Source: an uncultured bacterium
Lineage (GTDB): Bacteria; Actinomycetota; Coriobacteriia; Coriobacteriales; Eggerthellaceae
DNA length: 12,208 bases
Reading direction: 5' to 3'
NCBI GenBank assembly: GCA_947649215.1
Contig: CANSQW010000020.1
Coordinates: forward strand, 1-12,208
Below are positions 1 to 5,044 of the stretch, in pieces. Made by a program: the position numbers and the translations under genes. The notes under the pieces were generated by a model. That model had not been told where the DNA came from, searched no databases, and worked only from the letters and a program-made list of their open reading frames with translations. How positions within the stretch are numbered: the stretch's first letter is position 1; every line of letters starts with the position of its first letter.

Positions 1-262
1 GGGGGTTGGTGGCCCCGCCGGCGGCCTCGGCTCGCTCCTCCTCCACGAACTCGGTCAGGTCGTCGAAGGTGAGCAGCATCGCGCCGGACTGCGAGGGGCT
101 CGACTGCATGCGCCGGTGCGGACGGGCGGGAGCCGGGGCAGACGCCTCTGGGGGATCCGCATCCAAGCGACCGCCGACGTGCGACTCGCCCGCCAGTCGC
201 CGCATGCGCCTGCGGCCTGACGGCTCGTCGCCCCCGCGATACTCTATCTCGTTGTCAGCCAA
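1..262 (-). CDS. Partial unidentified protein, first gene after the loaP pair (N-terminal part only)
   Basis: The reading frame is open on the minus strand from the loaP stop at 323-325 to the window edge. No ATG or GTG occurs before codon 205, so I place the start at TTG 262-260 (protein begins MADNEIEYRGGDEPSG). In-frame ATGs at 205, 109 and 79 are alternatives, and none has a convincing Shine-Dalgarno site. About 87 residues are visible: an Arg/Pro/Ala-rich, probably disordered first part, then an acidic segment (LLTFDDLTEFVEEERAEAAG) that looks like a real helix. No family is recognised. It lies 60 nt downstream of a loaP gene with no terminator between, so it is probably the first gene of the operon that LoaP controls. 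Such operons often make capsule, exopolysaccharide or secondary metabolites, but nothing here proves that. The start codon is uncertain. Confidence 0.5.
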   Translation of the reverse strand, partial: MADNEIEYRGGDEPSGRRRMRRLAGESHVGGRLDADPPEASAPAPARPHRRMQSSPSQSGAMLLTFDDLTEFVEEERAEAAGGATNP

Positions 263-322
263 TGCTTCTATGGTTCTTGTTCTTCGGCGCCCGGGCGGGC
301 GGTCGTGCTTCTCTTTGGGGGA

Positions 323-835
323 TCAGCGTTGCTTGCGGACTATCTCCAGCCCCACGGGCACCTCGACGTCGCGGCCGAGGATCCGCAGTTCCAGCACGGC
401 GGTTCGCTTGCGGCGGTTAATGCGTTTGACCTGGGCTTCCTTTCCCACCAAAGGCCCGCTGGTGATGCGGACCACCCCGCCTTCCACCACAGCCCGCGAC
501 ATATCCACCACACGGTGGCCACGCCGGGTGAAGGCGTCGATCCAGGCCACCTCCTCGTCGTCGAGCGGCAGGAACGCGCCGTCCACGTCGAGGAGCCGCG
601 CGAAGTCGGGCAGCCGATCGAGCGCCGCCCGCAGCCGCTTGGGCTGCTCGGAGTCGACGATGACGTAGCCTGGGAACAGGGGCTCCTCCACCGTCTTCCA
701 CTCGTCAGCCTCCTTGAAGGCCACCTTGCGGCGCGGCACGAAGCACTCCTTCAGCAGGGACGCGTCCACGCGCTCGCCGATGAGCTCGCAGGCCGCCTGC
801 TCGCGACCGGTCGCCACCTGCACCACGTACCACAT
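323..835 (-). CDS. loaP: LoaP-type NusG paralog, transcription antiterminator (proximal copy)
   Basis: A 170-aa specialised NusG paralog. It should bind RNA polymerase through its N-terminal NGN domain and keep it elongating through a long downstream operon. The N-terminal strand WYVVQVATGREQ (2-13), the hallmark PLFPGYVIV (52-60) and a C-terminal KOW segment with GPLVGKEAQVKRINRRKR (127-144) followed by VGLEIVRK (161-168) match the LoaP subfamily of NusG/RfaH proteins. Length is typical. The ATG at 835 was chosen because GGAAGGGAGG lies just upstream and the protein then begins exactly at the first NGN strand; the frame is open further upstream but gives an Arg/Gly-rich nonsense extension. 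A second loaP lies upstream on the same strand and a truncated gene downstream, so this copy is probably the local regulator of that operon. In known LoaP systems the protein reads a leader RNA hairpin. RfaH or UpxY-like membership is possible, but the KOW basic motif favours LoaP. Confidence 0.88.
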   Translation of the reverse strand: MWYVVQVATGREQAACELIGERVDASLLKECFVPRRKVAFKEADEWKTVEEPLFPGYVIVDSEQPKRLRAALDRLPDFARLLDVDGAFLPLDDEEVAWIDAFTRRGHRVVDMSRAVVEGGVVRITSGPLVGKEAQVKRINRRKRTAVLELRILGRDVEVPVGLEIVRKQR

Positions 836-847
836 GGCGCCTCCCTT

Positions 848-961
848 CCGACATGGCTTCGCCGCCAGGCCCCTCGGCCTGCGCTCGACCGCCGCGGCAC
901 GGCTTCGCCATGCGCCGCCCCTCGGCACCGCACGACTCCGCCGCCAGGGCCTCCCGGCCCC
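848..961 (-). repeat. Three degenerate GC-rich hairpin repeats in the loaP leader
   Basis: Three imperfect copies, at about 928-961, 892-926 and 848-879, share (minus sense) a module close to GCCGAGGGGCC, followed after a few bases by GGCGAAGCCRTG. The middle copy folds as GCATGGC-GAA-GCCGTGC (7 pairs, one G-U), the first as GGGCC-GGGA-GGCCC, the last as GGCC-GAGG-GGCC. The last ends next to the ribosome binding site of the proximal loaP. The copies diverge enough that they may be old duplications or selected hairpins. A related module lies at 8192-8203, between the ABC lipoprotein and permease genes. Confidence 0.5.
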
Positions 962-1048
962 TTTCGCAGCATCGCTCTTCCCCTCCCGCGCTTGTACGAC
1001 TGCCGAACGCGGCCTCGCTTTACACAACGGGATATCACTGCAGTTTCC

Positions 1049-1129
1049 TGCGGAGAGGTCGAGCGAAATGCGCGGTGGATCGGGGGCCGGCGCGCCGTTC
1101 GCTCGGGCTCTCCGCAACAAGCTGCGGAG
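1049..1129 (-). promoter_or_regulatory. Mutually exclusive hairpins in the loaP-loaP leader (attenuator-like)
   Basis: In minus-strand RNA, segment A (1129-1122, CTCCGCAG) can pair with segment B (1117-1110, TTGCGGAG) around a CUUG loop: 8 pairs, one of them G-U. The same B arm, extended to 1116-1098, can instead pair with segment C (1067-1049): 17 of 19 positions pair, with one 2-nt internal mismatch and a 30-nt loop. A:B and B:C cannot coexist, which is the layout of attenuators and antiterminators. No U-run follows either hairpin, so if this is a switch it would act through pausing, Rho, LoaP binding or RNA processing. The pairing is seen directly; the switching is inference. Confidence 0.5.
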
Positions 1130-1145
1130 GCGGACAGACGGTTCG

Positions 1146-1706
1146 TCAGCTCTTGGAGACCACCTCCAAGCCCACCTTGATGCCGTGGGAGGCGGCGGGA
1201 AGCACGGAGACAGCGACGCGAGACGGATCGGCGCTTAGCAGCACCTCGGCCGCACGAGACGGGTCGAGCCAAGCCGCACGATGGTGGCGGTCGACGCGGC
1301 GCACGAGGCTCTCCAGCCCGACGAGCGGGCCGGACTCCACCACCAGGTCGCCCTCCACGATGCGCCCACGGGACGAGCGCACCACGCCCTCCGCATCCGC
1401 GAGAGCGTGCACGAGGGCAGCCTCCGCATCGGAGAGCGTAGCCAGGCGGCCATCGGCACCCAACACCAGATCGGGCTGGGTGGAGCGACGCAGCGCCCGG
1501 TCGACGACCTCCGGGTCGTCGGACGCGAGGAAGAGGTAGCCCGGGAACAGCGGCTCGAGCGCGTAGCTCCAAGCGCCGGTCTTCTTCCGCAGCATCTGGC
1601 GGCGCAGCGGGAAGCACGCCTGCACGGCATCGCCGCCGAGGGCCACGACGCGACGGGCCGCCGCGTCCTCACGGGACGGAACGACCTGCACCACGAAGCG
1701 CGCCAC
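1146..1706 (-). CDS. LoaP-type NusG paralog, transcription antiterminator (distal, divergent copy)
   Basis: A 186-aa second member of the specialised NusG group. It shows the NGN start ARFVVQVVPSRED (2-14), the signature EPLFPGYLFLASDD (51-64) and the KOW region GPLVGLESLVRRVDRHHR (126-143), ending in VGLEVVSKS (178-186). It differs clearly from the proximal copy: the segment after the KOW basic motif (WLDPSRAAEVLLSADPSR, 146-163) is longer and less conserved, so its RNA target or partner may differ. The start is GTG at 1706, chosen because the protein then begins at the first NGN strand; no ATG lies upstream in frame and no good ribosome binding site is visible. It is separated from the proximal loaP by 310 nt of structured RNA. 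It could control that gene, act with it, or be a decaying duplicate; the intact core motifs argue against decay. Confidence 0.82.
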   Translation of the reverse strand: MARFVVQVVPSREDAAARRVVALGGDAVQACFPLRRQMLRKKTGAWSYALEPLFPGYLFLASDDPEVVDRALRRSTQPDLVLGADGRLATLSDAEAALVHALADAEGVVRSSRGRIVEGDLVVESGPLVGLESLVRRVDRHHRAAWLDPSRAAEVLLSADPSRVAVSVLPAASHGIKVGLEVVSKS

Positions 1707-1765
1707 GGGCGCGTGCGCGGGAATATTCAGCTTTCGATCAGGGAAAACGGATGAAACGGGGCGAA

Positions 1766-1781
1766 CGCACCGACGGGTGCG
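1766..1781 (-). other. Small leader hairpin upstream of the distal loaP
   Basis: CGCACC (1766-1771) and GGTGCG (1776-1781) are perfect complements around a 4-nt GACG loop. It sits about 60 nt before the GTG start of the distal loaP, inside the predicted 5' leader, in a GC-rich stretch that could fold in several ways. No U-tract follows. Confidence 0.35.
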
Positions 1782-1862
1782 GGCCCGTGCGGCGCGAGCG
1801 TCAGCCGAACGTGCCGCAGCAGGGTCTACGCGGAGGCTGCCAGGGTTACCTTGAAGCGGCTG

Positions 1863-1872
1863 CCCCCCCCCC
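1863..1872. repeat. Homopolymer of ten C (G10 in the loaP leader RNA)
   Basis: Ten consecutive C on the plus strand, read as ten G in the predicted leader of the distal loaP, about 100 nt after the predicted transcription start. Runs of this length are prone to slippage. It lies outside any gene, so length change would alter leader spacing or folding, not a reading frame. Confidence 0.75.
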
Positions 1873-1938
1873 GCGAGTTTCTGCGATGTATGTCAGCGTC
1901 GGCTGGCTCAAGTCGGCCTATCCTCGTTTCATCGTCGG

Positions 1939-1969
1939 AACGCGTCCTCACCTGCTGCAACGACGCGTT
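1939..1969 (-). promoter_or_regulatory. Leader hairpin at the start of the distal loaP transcript
   Basis: In minus-strand RNA, AACGCGTC (1969-1962) pairs perfectly with GACGCGTT (1946-1939) around a 15-nt loop. It would begin about 6 nt after the predicted transcription start. Known LoaP proteins recognise a hairpin in the 5' leader of the RNA they act on, so this position suits a recognition element for autoregulation. The sequence alone does not show that LoaP binds it. Confidence 0.4.
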
Positions 1970-1981
1970 GTAGTTCAGTCG

Positions 1982-2010
1982 AATATAGTAGCACACCCCC
2001 TCCCGTGCAA
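1982..2010 (-). promoter_or_regulatory. Predicted sigma-70-type promoter for the distal loaP
   Basis: Minus strand: TTGCAC (2010-2005) as a -35 box, exactly 17 nt, then TATATT (1987-1982) as a -10 box (5 of 6 consensus bases; the -35 matches only 3 of 6). The AT-rich -10 stands out in this GC-rich window. The start site would be near 1975, giving a 5' leader of about 270 nt. Confidence 0.55.
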
Positions 2011-2029
2011 TACCGGACGATCACCACTG

Positions 2030-2042
2030 ACGGATTATCCGT
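2030..2042. promoter_or_regulatory. 13-bp palindrome, candidate operator
   Basis: ACGGATTATCCGT is a perfect dyad (6-bp arms about one central T) about 20 bp upstream of the distal loaP -35 box and 125 bp upstream of the winged-helix gene. The position between divergent genes suits a binding site for that regulator. Confidence 0.4.
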
Positions 2043-2167
2043 ACAACTCCATAGAAACCCCAGCGCGATTCCCCGGCAAGCGGAAAGGACAGCCGACGAC
2101 AGACGCATGATTCAGGAAATGCCTTATGCCCACCCGAAACCATCCTCGACGTGCTCGGAGGAGAGCC

Positions 2168-2482
2168 GTGGATGAGCAAGAGGCCCCGCGAATGACAGCC
2201 TGCGGCGAAGGGCCCCCGATGGAGTTCAAGCGCTGCGAAACAGCGACAGCTTATGAGTTCTGCGCCAAAAACCTTCCCGACCCCTTCTTCCTGGAAAAGA
2301 GCGTCCCCGCAATCATCATGGAACTCGTCCAAGAAGGGCCCGTCACCGTCGCCCACGTTGCGGAAGTCGCCGGCGTTACCAAGCGAACGGCCAGCAGCCA
2401 CCTGAACCGACTGGCTGCCGAGGGAGCCATCATCGCCCACGGCGAGACAAAGAGCAGGCGTTACAAGCTTTCCCCTCGCTAG
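2168..2482 (+). CDS. Small winged-helix DNA-binding regulator (ArsR/MarR-like)
   Basis: A 104-aa protein that is mostly one winged-helix domain. Residues 47-57 (PAIIMELVQEG) form the first helix. VTVAHVAEVAGVTKRTASSHLNRL (59-82) is the helix-turn-helix, with SSHLNRL as the recognition helix. AIIAHGETKSRRYKLS (87-102) forms the wing. The start was set at GTG 2168 because GGAGGAG lies 4-6 nt upstream; an earlier ATG at 2126 and later ATGs at 2192 and 2219 are possible and do not change the domain. No metal-binding ArsR cysteine pair is seen: the cysteines (12, 23, 32) are scattered in the N-terminal part. It is divergent from the loaP genes, so it may control them or itself. Ligand and target are unknown, and the exact family is uncertain. 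Confidence 0.72.
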   Translation: MDEQEAPRMTACGEGPPMEFKRCETATAYEFCAKNLPDPFFLEKSVPAIIMELVQEGPVTVAHVAEVAGVTKRTASSHLNRLAAEGAIIAHGETKSRRYKLSPR

Positions 2483-2496
2483 CATCACAGCCCAAC

Positions 2497-2527
2497 AAAA
2501 AACGGGCCCCTCATTCCGAGGGGCCCG
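2497..2527 (-). terminator. Intrinsic terminator of the HtrA protease gene
   Basis: A perfect 10-bp stem, CGGGCCCCTC (2503-2512) with GAGGGGCCCG (2518-2527), has a 5-nt loop. Read on the minus strand it is followed by six T (2502-2497), a textbook Rho-independent terminator 45 nt past the protease stop. It also lies 20 nt after the convergent winged-helix gene, but lacks a T-run in that direction, so it ends plus-strand transcripts poorly if at all. Confidence 0.9.
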
Positions 2528-2571
2528 TGGGACGCAGGGCGCTTGCCGCGCCGGGCATCGGGTGAATCGCG

Positions 2572-4032
2572 CTAGGCAGCGTTATCCAGCTGGCCGTAGC
2601 CGTAGCCAAAGCCCTGCTGGCGGCTGGGAGCCTGCTGCTGTTGCTGCTGCTGACTGGCAGCGTCGTCGCCGAGAACCACCTGAACGTCCTGGCTCTTGCC
2701 GTCGCGGTCGATGGTAAGGGTCACCGTGTCACCCGGCTGCTTGCCGCGCACGTCGAGCATGAGGTCGCTCGCGCTCTCCACGGCCTTGCCGTCGAAGCCG
2801 GTGACGATGTCGCCCTCCTGCAGACCCGCGGCAGCGGCGCCGGAATCCGGGCTCACCGCGGCGATGTAGGCACCCTCGTCAGCGGCCAGGCCGTAGCGCT
2901 GGGCCATCTGCGGGGTAACGTTGATCAGCGACACGCCGAGCTGCGCATGGGTGGGCGTCTGGCCGTCGATGATCTGGTTCGCCAGGTTCACCGCGTAGTT
3001 CACCGGGATGGCGAAGCCGACGCCGGAGTAGTTGCCGGAGTAGGAGGTGATGAGCGTGTTGATGCCGATGAGCTTGCCCTCGGCGTCCACCATGGCGCCG
3101 CCGGAGTTACCGGGGTTGATGGCCGCGTCGGTCTGGATCATGTTGGGGTAGATGGTGCTCTGGCCGCCGGCCATGCCCTGCTGATCGGAGGAGTCCATGA
3201 TCTGGGAGCGGCTGGTGGCCGACACGATGCCCGTGGCCACGGACTGCTCCAGGCCGAAGGGGCTGCCGAGCGTCATGACCCACTCGCCGATGACCAGGTC
3301 GTCGGAGTCGCCGATCTCCATCGGGGTGAGGCCGCTCGCGTCCTTGCACTTGAGCACGGCCACGTCGGAGCTGGGGTCGGCGCCGACAAGCTCAGCCTCG
3401 TAGGTGGTGCCCTCGACGGTGACCTCGTAGGCCTCGCCGCCCTCGACCACATGGTTGTTGGTGATGATGTAGCCGTCCTCGGTCAGCACCACACCGCTGC
3501 CGAGCGACGTGGCAGCGAGCTCGCCGCCCTGCTGGCCCTGGCCGCCGCCCCAGCCGTAGCCGTACATGTTGCCATAGCCGCCGGTCTGGCGCGCGTACAC
3601 GTCGATGGCCGCCACGGAGGGCAGGCACTTGGCGGAGACGACCTCGGGGAGCGTGGCGTCCTCGCCGTTCACGGTGATGCTCGTCCCCTGCTGGTTGTTC
3701 ACGGTGGCGGAGGGCTCGACGGTGCCGCCGGACGCGCCGTTGGTCACGGCGTCCACCGCGCCCATCACGCCGAAGGCCAGCACGCACGCCACAAGCGCGC
3801 CAGCGAAGGCAATGAGGAAGGTCTTAGCGCCCGAGCTGCGCTTCTGCTCCGGCACCGGCGGCATGGGCGCATGCCCGGCCGTGGCGTAGGGCACGCCTGC
3901 GGCGGCGTGCTGCGGCTCATGGACGGGCGCGGTCTGGGCGGCAGGCATCGGCGTCGTCTGCGCCGGCTGGCCCTCGGCCCCGGGCTGCCCCGTGGGGCCC
4001 GGCACCGGAGGCATGCTGTTGTTCTCAGTCAT
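2572..4032 (-). CDS. Membrane-anchored HtrA/DegP-family serine protease with one PDZ domain
   Basis: A 486-aa S1C-family protease for quality control of extracytoplasmic proteins. The N-terminal 66 residues are Pro/Ala/Gln-rich and cytoplasmic. One membrane span follows (about 71-93), then a linker and the trypsin-fold domain with an intact catalytic triad: His194 in TNNHVV, Asp223 in SSDVAVLK, Ser310 in GNSGG. One PDZ domain occupies about 362-455 (LGVSLINVTPQMAQRYG; GAYIAAVSPDSGAAAAGL). The tail has seven Gln (461-467, encoded by CAG/CAA repeats) and a short GFGYGYGQ stretch. A Gly/Tyr/Gln-rich insert near residues 150-170 precedes the active-site His, as in many actinobacterial HtrA proteins. 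The ATG at 4032 has AAGGAG 7 nt upstream; an upstream ATG at 4137 would add 35 non-conserved residues. It is monocistronic, ends in a strong terminator and is divergent from a GNAT gene. Its substrate is unknown. Confidence 0.93.
   Translation of the reverse strand: MTENNSMPPVPGPTGQPGAEGQPAQTTPMPAAQTAPVHEPQHAAAGVPYATAGHAPMPPVPEQKRSSGAKTFLIAFAGALVACVLAFGVMGAVDAVTNGASGGTVEPSATVNNQQGTSITVNGEDATLPEVVSAKCLPSVAAIDVYARQTGGYGNMYGYGWGGGQGQQGGELAATSLGSGVVLTEDGYIITNNHVVEGGEAYEVTVEGTTYEAELVGADPSSDVAVLKCKDASGLTPMEIGDSDDLVIGEWVMTLGSPFGLEQSVATGIVSATSRSQIMDSSDQQGMAGGQSTIYPNMIQTDAAINPGNSGGAMVDAEGKLIGINTLITSYSGNYSGVGFAIPVNYAVNLANQIIDGQTPTHAQLGVSLINVTPQMAQRYGLAADEGAYIAAVSPDSGAAAAGLQEGDIVTGFDGKAVESASDLMLDVRGKQPGDTVTLTIDRDGKSQDVQVVLGDDAASQQQQQQQAPSRQQGFGYGYGQLDNAA
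2631..2651 (-). repeat. CAG/CAA trinucleotide repeat encoding seven glutamines
   Basis: Seven Gln codons near the protease C-terminus, three CAG, one CAA and three CAG. Slippage would change length in frame and leave the protease and PDZ domains intact, so the tail may vary between strains. Confidence 0.8.
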
Positions 4033-4066
4033 GGTTCGCTCCTTGATCGGGTCTGACTGCATGTTC

Positions 4067-4072
4067 CTTATA
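4067..4072 (-). promoter_or_regulatory. Possible -10 box of the HtrA protease gene
   Basis: TATAAG on the minus strand (5 of 6 consensus bases), 35 nt before the ATG and suitably placed relative to the AAGGAG ribosome binding site. No recognisable -35 lies 16-18 nt upstream, so either an activator is needed or this is chance. Confidence 0.3.
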
Positions 4073-4203
4073 GGGTCGATGAGACCGCCTGCGTCTGGCG
4101 AAGGGCCGTCAGGTTGGAGGGAGACGGCCGCTTCCAAGCGAATCCCATAGCGACGCGCTCACCTTATCACCCGCGCGAAAACGTCGCGATGCCTGCGCGG
4201 GAA

Positions 4204-4241
4204 ACGTCATCCCCACGTCACGGAGATACACCAACTGACGT
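4204..4241. promoter_or_regulatory. Helically spaced ACGTCA half-sites, candidate operator
   Basis: ACGTCA occurs at 4204-4209 and 4215-4220 (11 bp apart, one helical turn). Its inverse TGACGT lies at 4236-4241 (21 bp further, two turns). A related ACGTCG is at about 4180-4185, and TGACG repeats at 4254 and 4260. The same-face spacing between two divergent promoters suggests a regulator-binding array. The regulator is unknown. Confidence 0.35.
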
Positions 4242-4342
4242 ACTCCCGTAAGATGACGATGACGCCGAAGGGGTACAATCATCCGATAAACACCTGGCAG
4301 GACGCTCGCGCGCCCGCCGAACCGAAGCTGAGAGGATACGCC

Positions 4343-5014
4343 ATGGAGCTGCCCGGACTCGTCACCGTCGATCCCGCCAACGAGGAGCTGGCCGTCAAGC
4401 TGGCCGAGATGGGAGGCGACGCCTTCCTCGAGGAGCTGTGGACCGTTGAGCTGCTGAGCGCCCTGCCCGCCGGCTCGCGCGGCGCCGACCGCGAGCGCTT
4501 CCTCTCGCGCGCCATCATCATGAACGACATCGTCGTGGGCGCACCCTACCAGGCCGTCTACTGCCTGGAGGACGCCTCTGCGCTGGCCGTCGCCTACCTC
4601 AAGAGCGACCTGGAGGGCCTCACGTGGGCCCACCTGGAGGAGAAGGCCGACCGCATCCTGACAGAGGAGGTCCTCTCCGAGGAGGAGGCCGCCGCCCTCG
4701 CCGTGCAGCTGGAGCGCATGGCCCCCATCTCCGTCTTCGACTGGGAGGAGCGCGAGCAGAAGGAAGGCGACTTCATCCACTTCGTCATGCTGGCGGTCGA
4801 TGCGACCAAGCGCGGCACGGGGCGCTTCCGCAAGCTCATGACGCCGTTCTTCGACTATGCGGACGAGCACGGGATTCCCTGCTACCTGGAGACCTACTCC
4901 GATTCGCTCCAGGCGCTCTACGAGCACGTGGGGTTCGAGGTGCGTCACGTCTTCGAGAGCCCCGACTTCGCCATCACCGAGCGTGCCATGGTGAGGAAGC
5001 CGCGAAAGCAGTAG
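4343..5014 (+). CDS. GNAT-family N-acetyltransferase
   Basis: A 223-aa protein with a GNAT fold in its C-terminal half. The acetyl-CoA-binding strand and loop are FIHFVMLAVDATKRGTGRFRKLM (144-166), in which KRGTGR fits the R/Q-x-x-G-x-G/A motif. A following helix carries DEHGIPCYLET, and ALYEHVGFEV (191-200) is the usual C-terminal GNAT signature. The N-terminal 130 residues form a helical extension with acidic stretches that may recognise the acceptor. ATG 4343 was chosen for the GAGAGG 7 nt upstream; an ATG at 4253 would add 30 residues without family features. It resembles GNAT proteins of the small-molecule group, but the acceptor cannot be named. The gene is convergent with the phosphatase gene, only 30 nt away. 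Confidence 0.82.
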   Translation: MELPGLVTVDPANEELAVKLAEMGGDAFLEELWTVELLSALPAGSRGADRERFLSRAIIMNDIVVGAPYQAVYCLEDASALAVAYLKSDLEGLTWAHLEEKADRILTEEVLSEEEAAALAVQLERMAPISVFDWEEREQKEGDFIHFVMLAVDATKRGTGRFRKLMTPFFDYADEHGIPCYLETYSDSLQALYEHVGFEVRHVFESPDFAITERAMVRKPRKQ

Positions 5015-5028
5015 CCGCGCGGGCGAAG

Positions 5029-5040
5029 CGCCGGCCGGCG
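5029..5040. other. 12-bp palindrome in the 30-bp convergent gap
   Basis: CGCCGGCCGGCG is perfectly self-complementary and lies between the convergent stops of the GNAT gene (5012-5014) and the phosphatase gene (5045-5047). It has no T-run on either side, so a standard intrinsic terminator is not supported. Transcripts from both sides probably overlap here. Confidence 0.35.
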
Positions 5041-5044
5041 GGTG

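Larger units (their letters stand above)
836..1145. other. 310-nt spacer between the two loaP genes: structured leader, no gene
   Basis: No convincing protein is encoded here. Read in the direction of transcription (minus), it holds, in order: a short hairpin at 1110-1129, a long imperfect inverted repeat (1098-1116 with 1049-1067) that shares an arm with the first hairpin, and three degenerate GC-rich repeats at 848-961. There is no U-tract after any hairpin, so none is a standard intrinsic terminator. A GGAGGGG site precedes an ATG at 972, but the 73-codon frame behind it is Arg/Gly-rich and overlaps the loaP start, so I do not annotate it. Confidence 0.7.
1707..2167. other. 461-nt divergent intergenic region between the distal loaP and the winged-helix gene
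   Basis: No credible gene lies here; the plus-strand frame 1751-2110 has mixed low-complexity composition and no family features. The region holds, from right to left, a 13-bp palindrome (2030-2042), a minus-strand promoter (1982-2010), an early leader hairpin (1939-1969), a run of ten C on the plus strand (1863-1872) and a small hairpin (1766-1781). A plus-strand promoter for the winged-helix gene was not identified with confidence; the best candidate, CTGACG-17-CATAGA ending near 2056, is weak. Confidence 0.6.
4033..4342. other. 310-nt divergent region between the HtrA protease and GNAT genes
   Basis: Regulatory DNA for two divergent genes. Toward the protease (minus), TATAAG at 4072-4067 is a plausible -10 box giving a leader of about 28 nt, but no good -35 is seen. 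Toward the acetyltransferase (plus), TACAAT at 4274-4279 is a plausible -10 box, again without a good -35 (ATGACG at 4253 is 15 nt away). CCCGCGC (4170-4176) and GCGCGGG (4195-4201) form an inverted repeat. ACGTCA-type half-sites cluster at 4204-4241. No gene lies here. Confidence 0.55.

Noticed and set aside
848..961. Repeats before the proximal loaP as a CRISPR array
   Set aside because: The copies are degenerate, unequal in spacing and adjacent, without unique spacers of constant length; no cas gene is near.
751..972. Minus-strand ATG at 972 with a good GGAGGGG site opening a 73-codon frame across the proximal loaP start
   Set aside because: The translation is Arg/Gly/Pro-rich without domain features, overlaps the true loaP start by 85 nt out of frame, and its middle coincides with the hairpin repeats. 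A leader peptide role cannot be excluded but is not supported.
836..1120. N-terminal extension of the proximal loaP up to a TTG near 1120
   Set aside because: The NGN domain begins exactly at ATG 835 behind a strong ribosome binding site. The extension has Arg/Ala/Pro-rich composition and crosses the structured spacer.
1707..2010. RfaH-type ops element or a known riboswitch class in the loaP leader
   Set aside because: No GGCGGTAG-like ops sequence is seen on the minus strand, and I could not match conserved cores of familiar riboswitches by eye; a covariance-model search would settle it.
1751..2110. Plus-strand 119-codon frame in the divergent intergenic region
   Set aside because: Mixed composition without family features, crossing the minus-strand promoter and the C10 tract; no ribosome binding site that stands out.
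2641..4056. Long plus-strand frame (471 codons) opposite the HtrA protease
   Set aside because: Antisense shadow of a highly biased GC-rich gene; His/Val/Gly-rich translation with no recognisable domains, while the minus strand shows an intact catalytic triad and PDZ domain.
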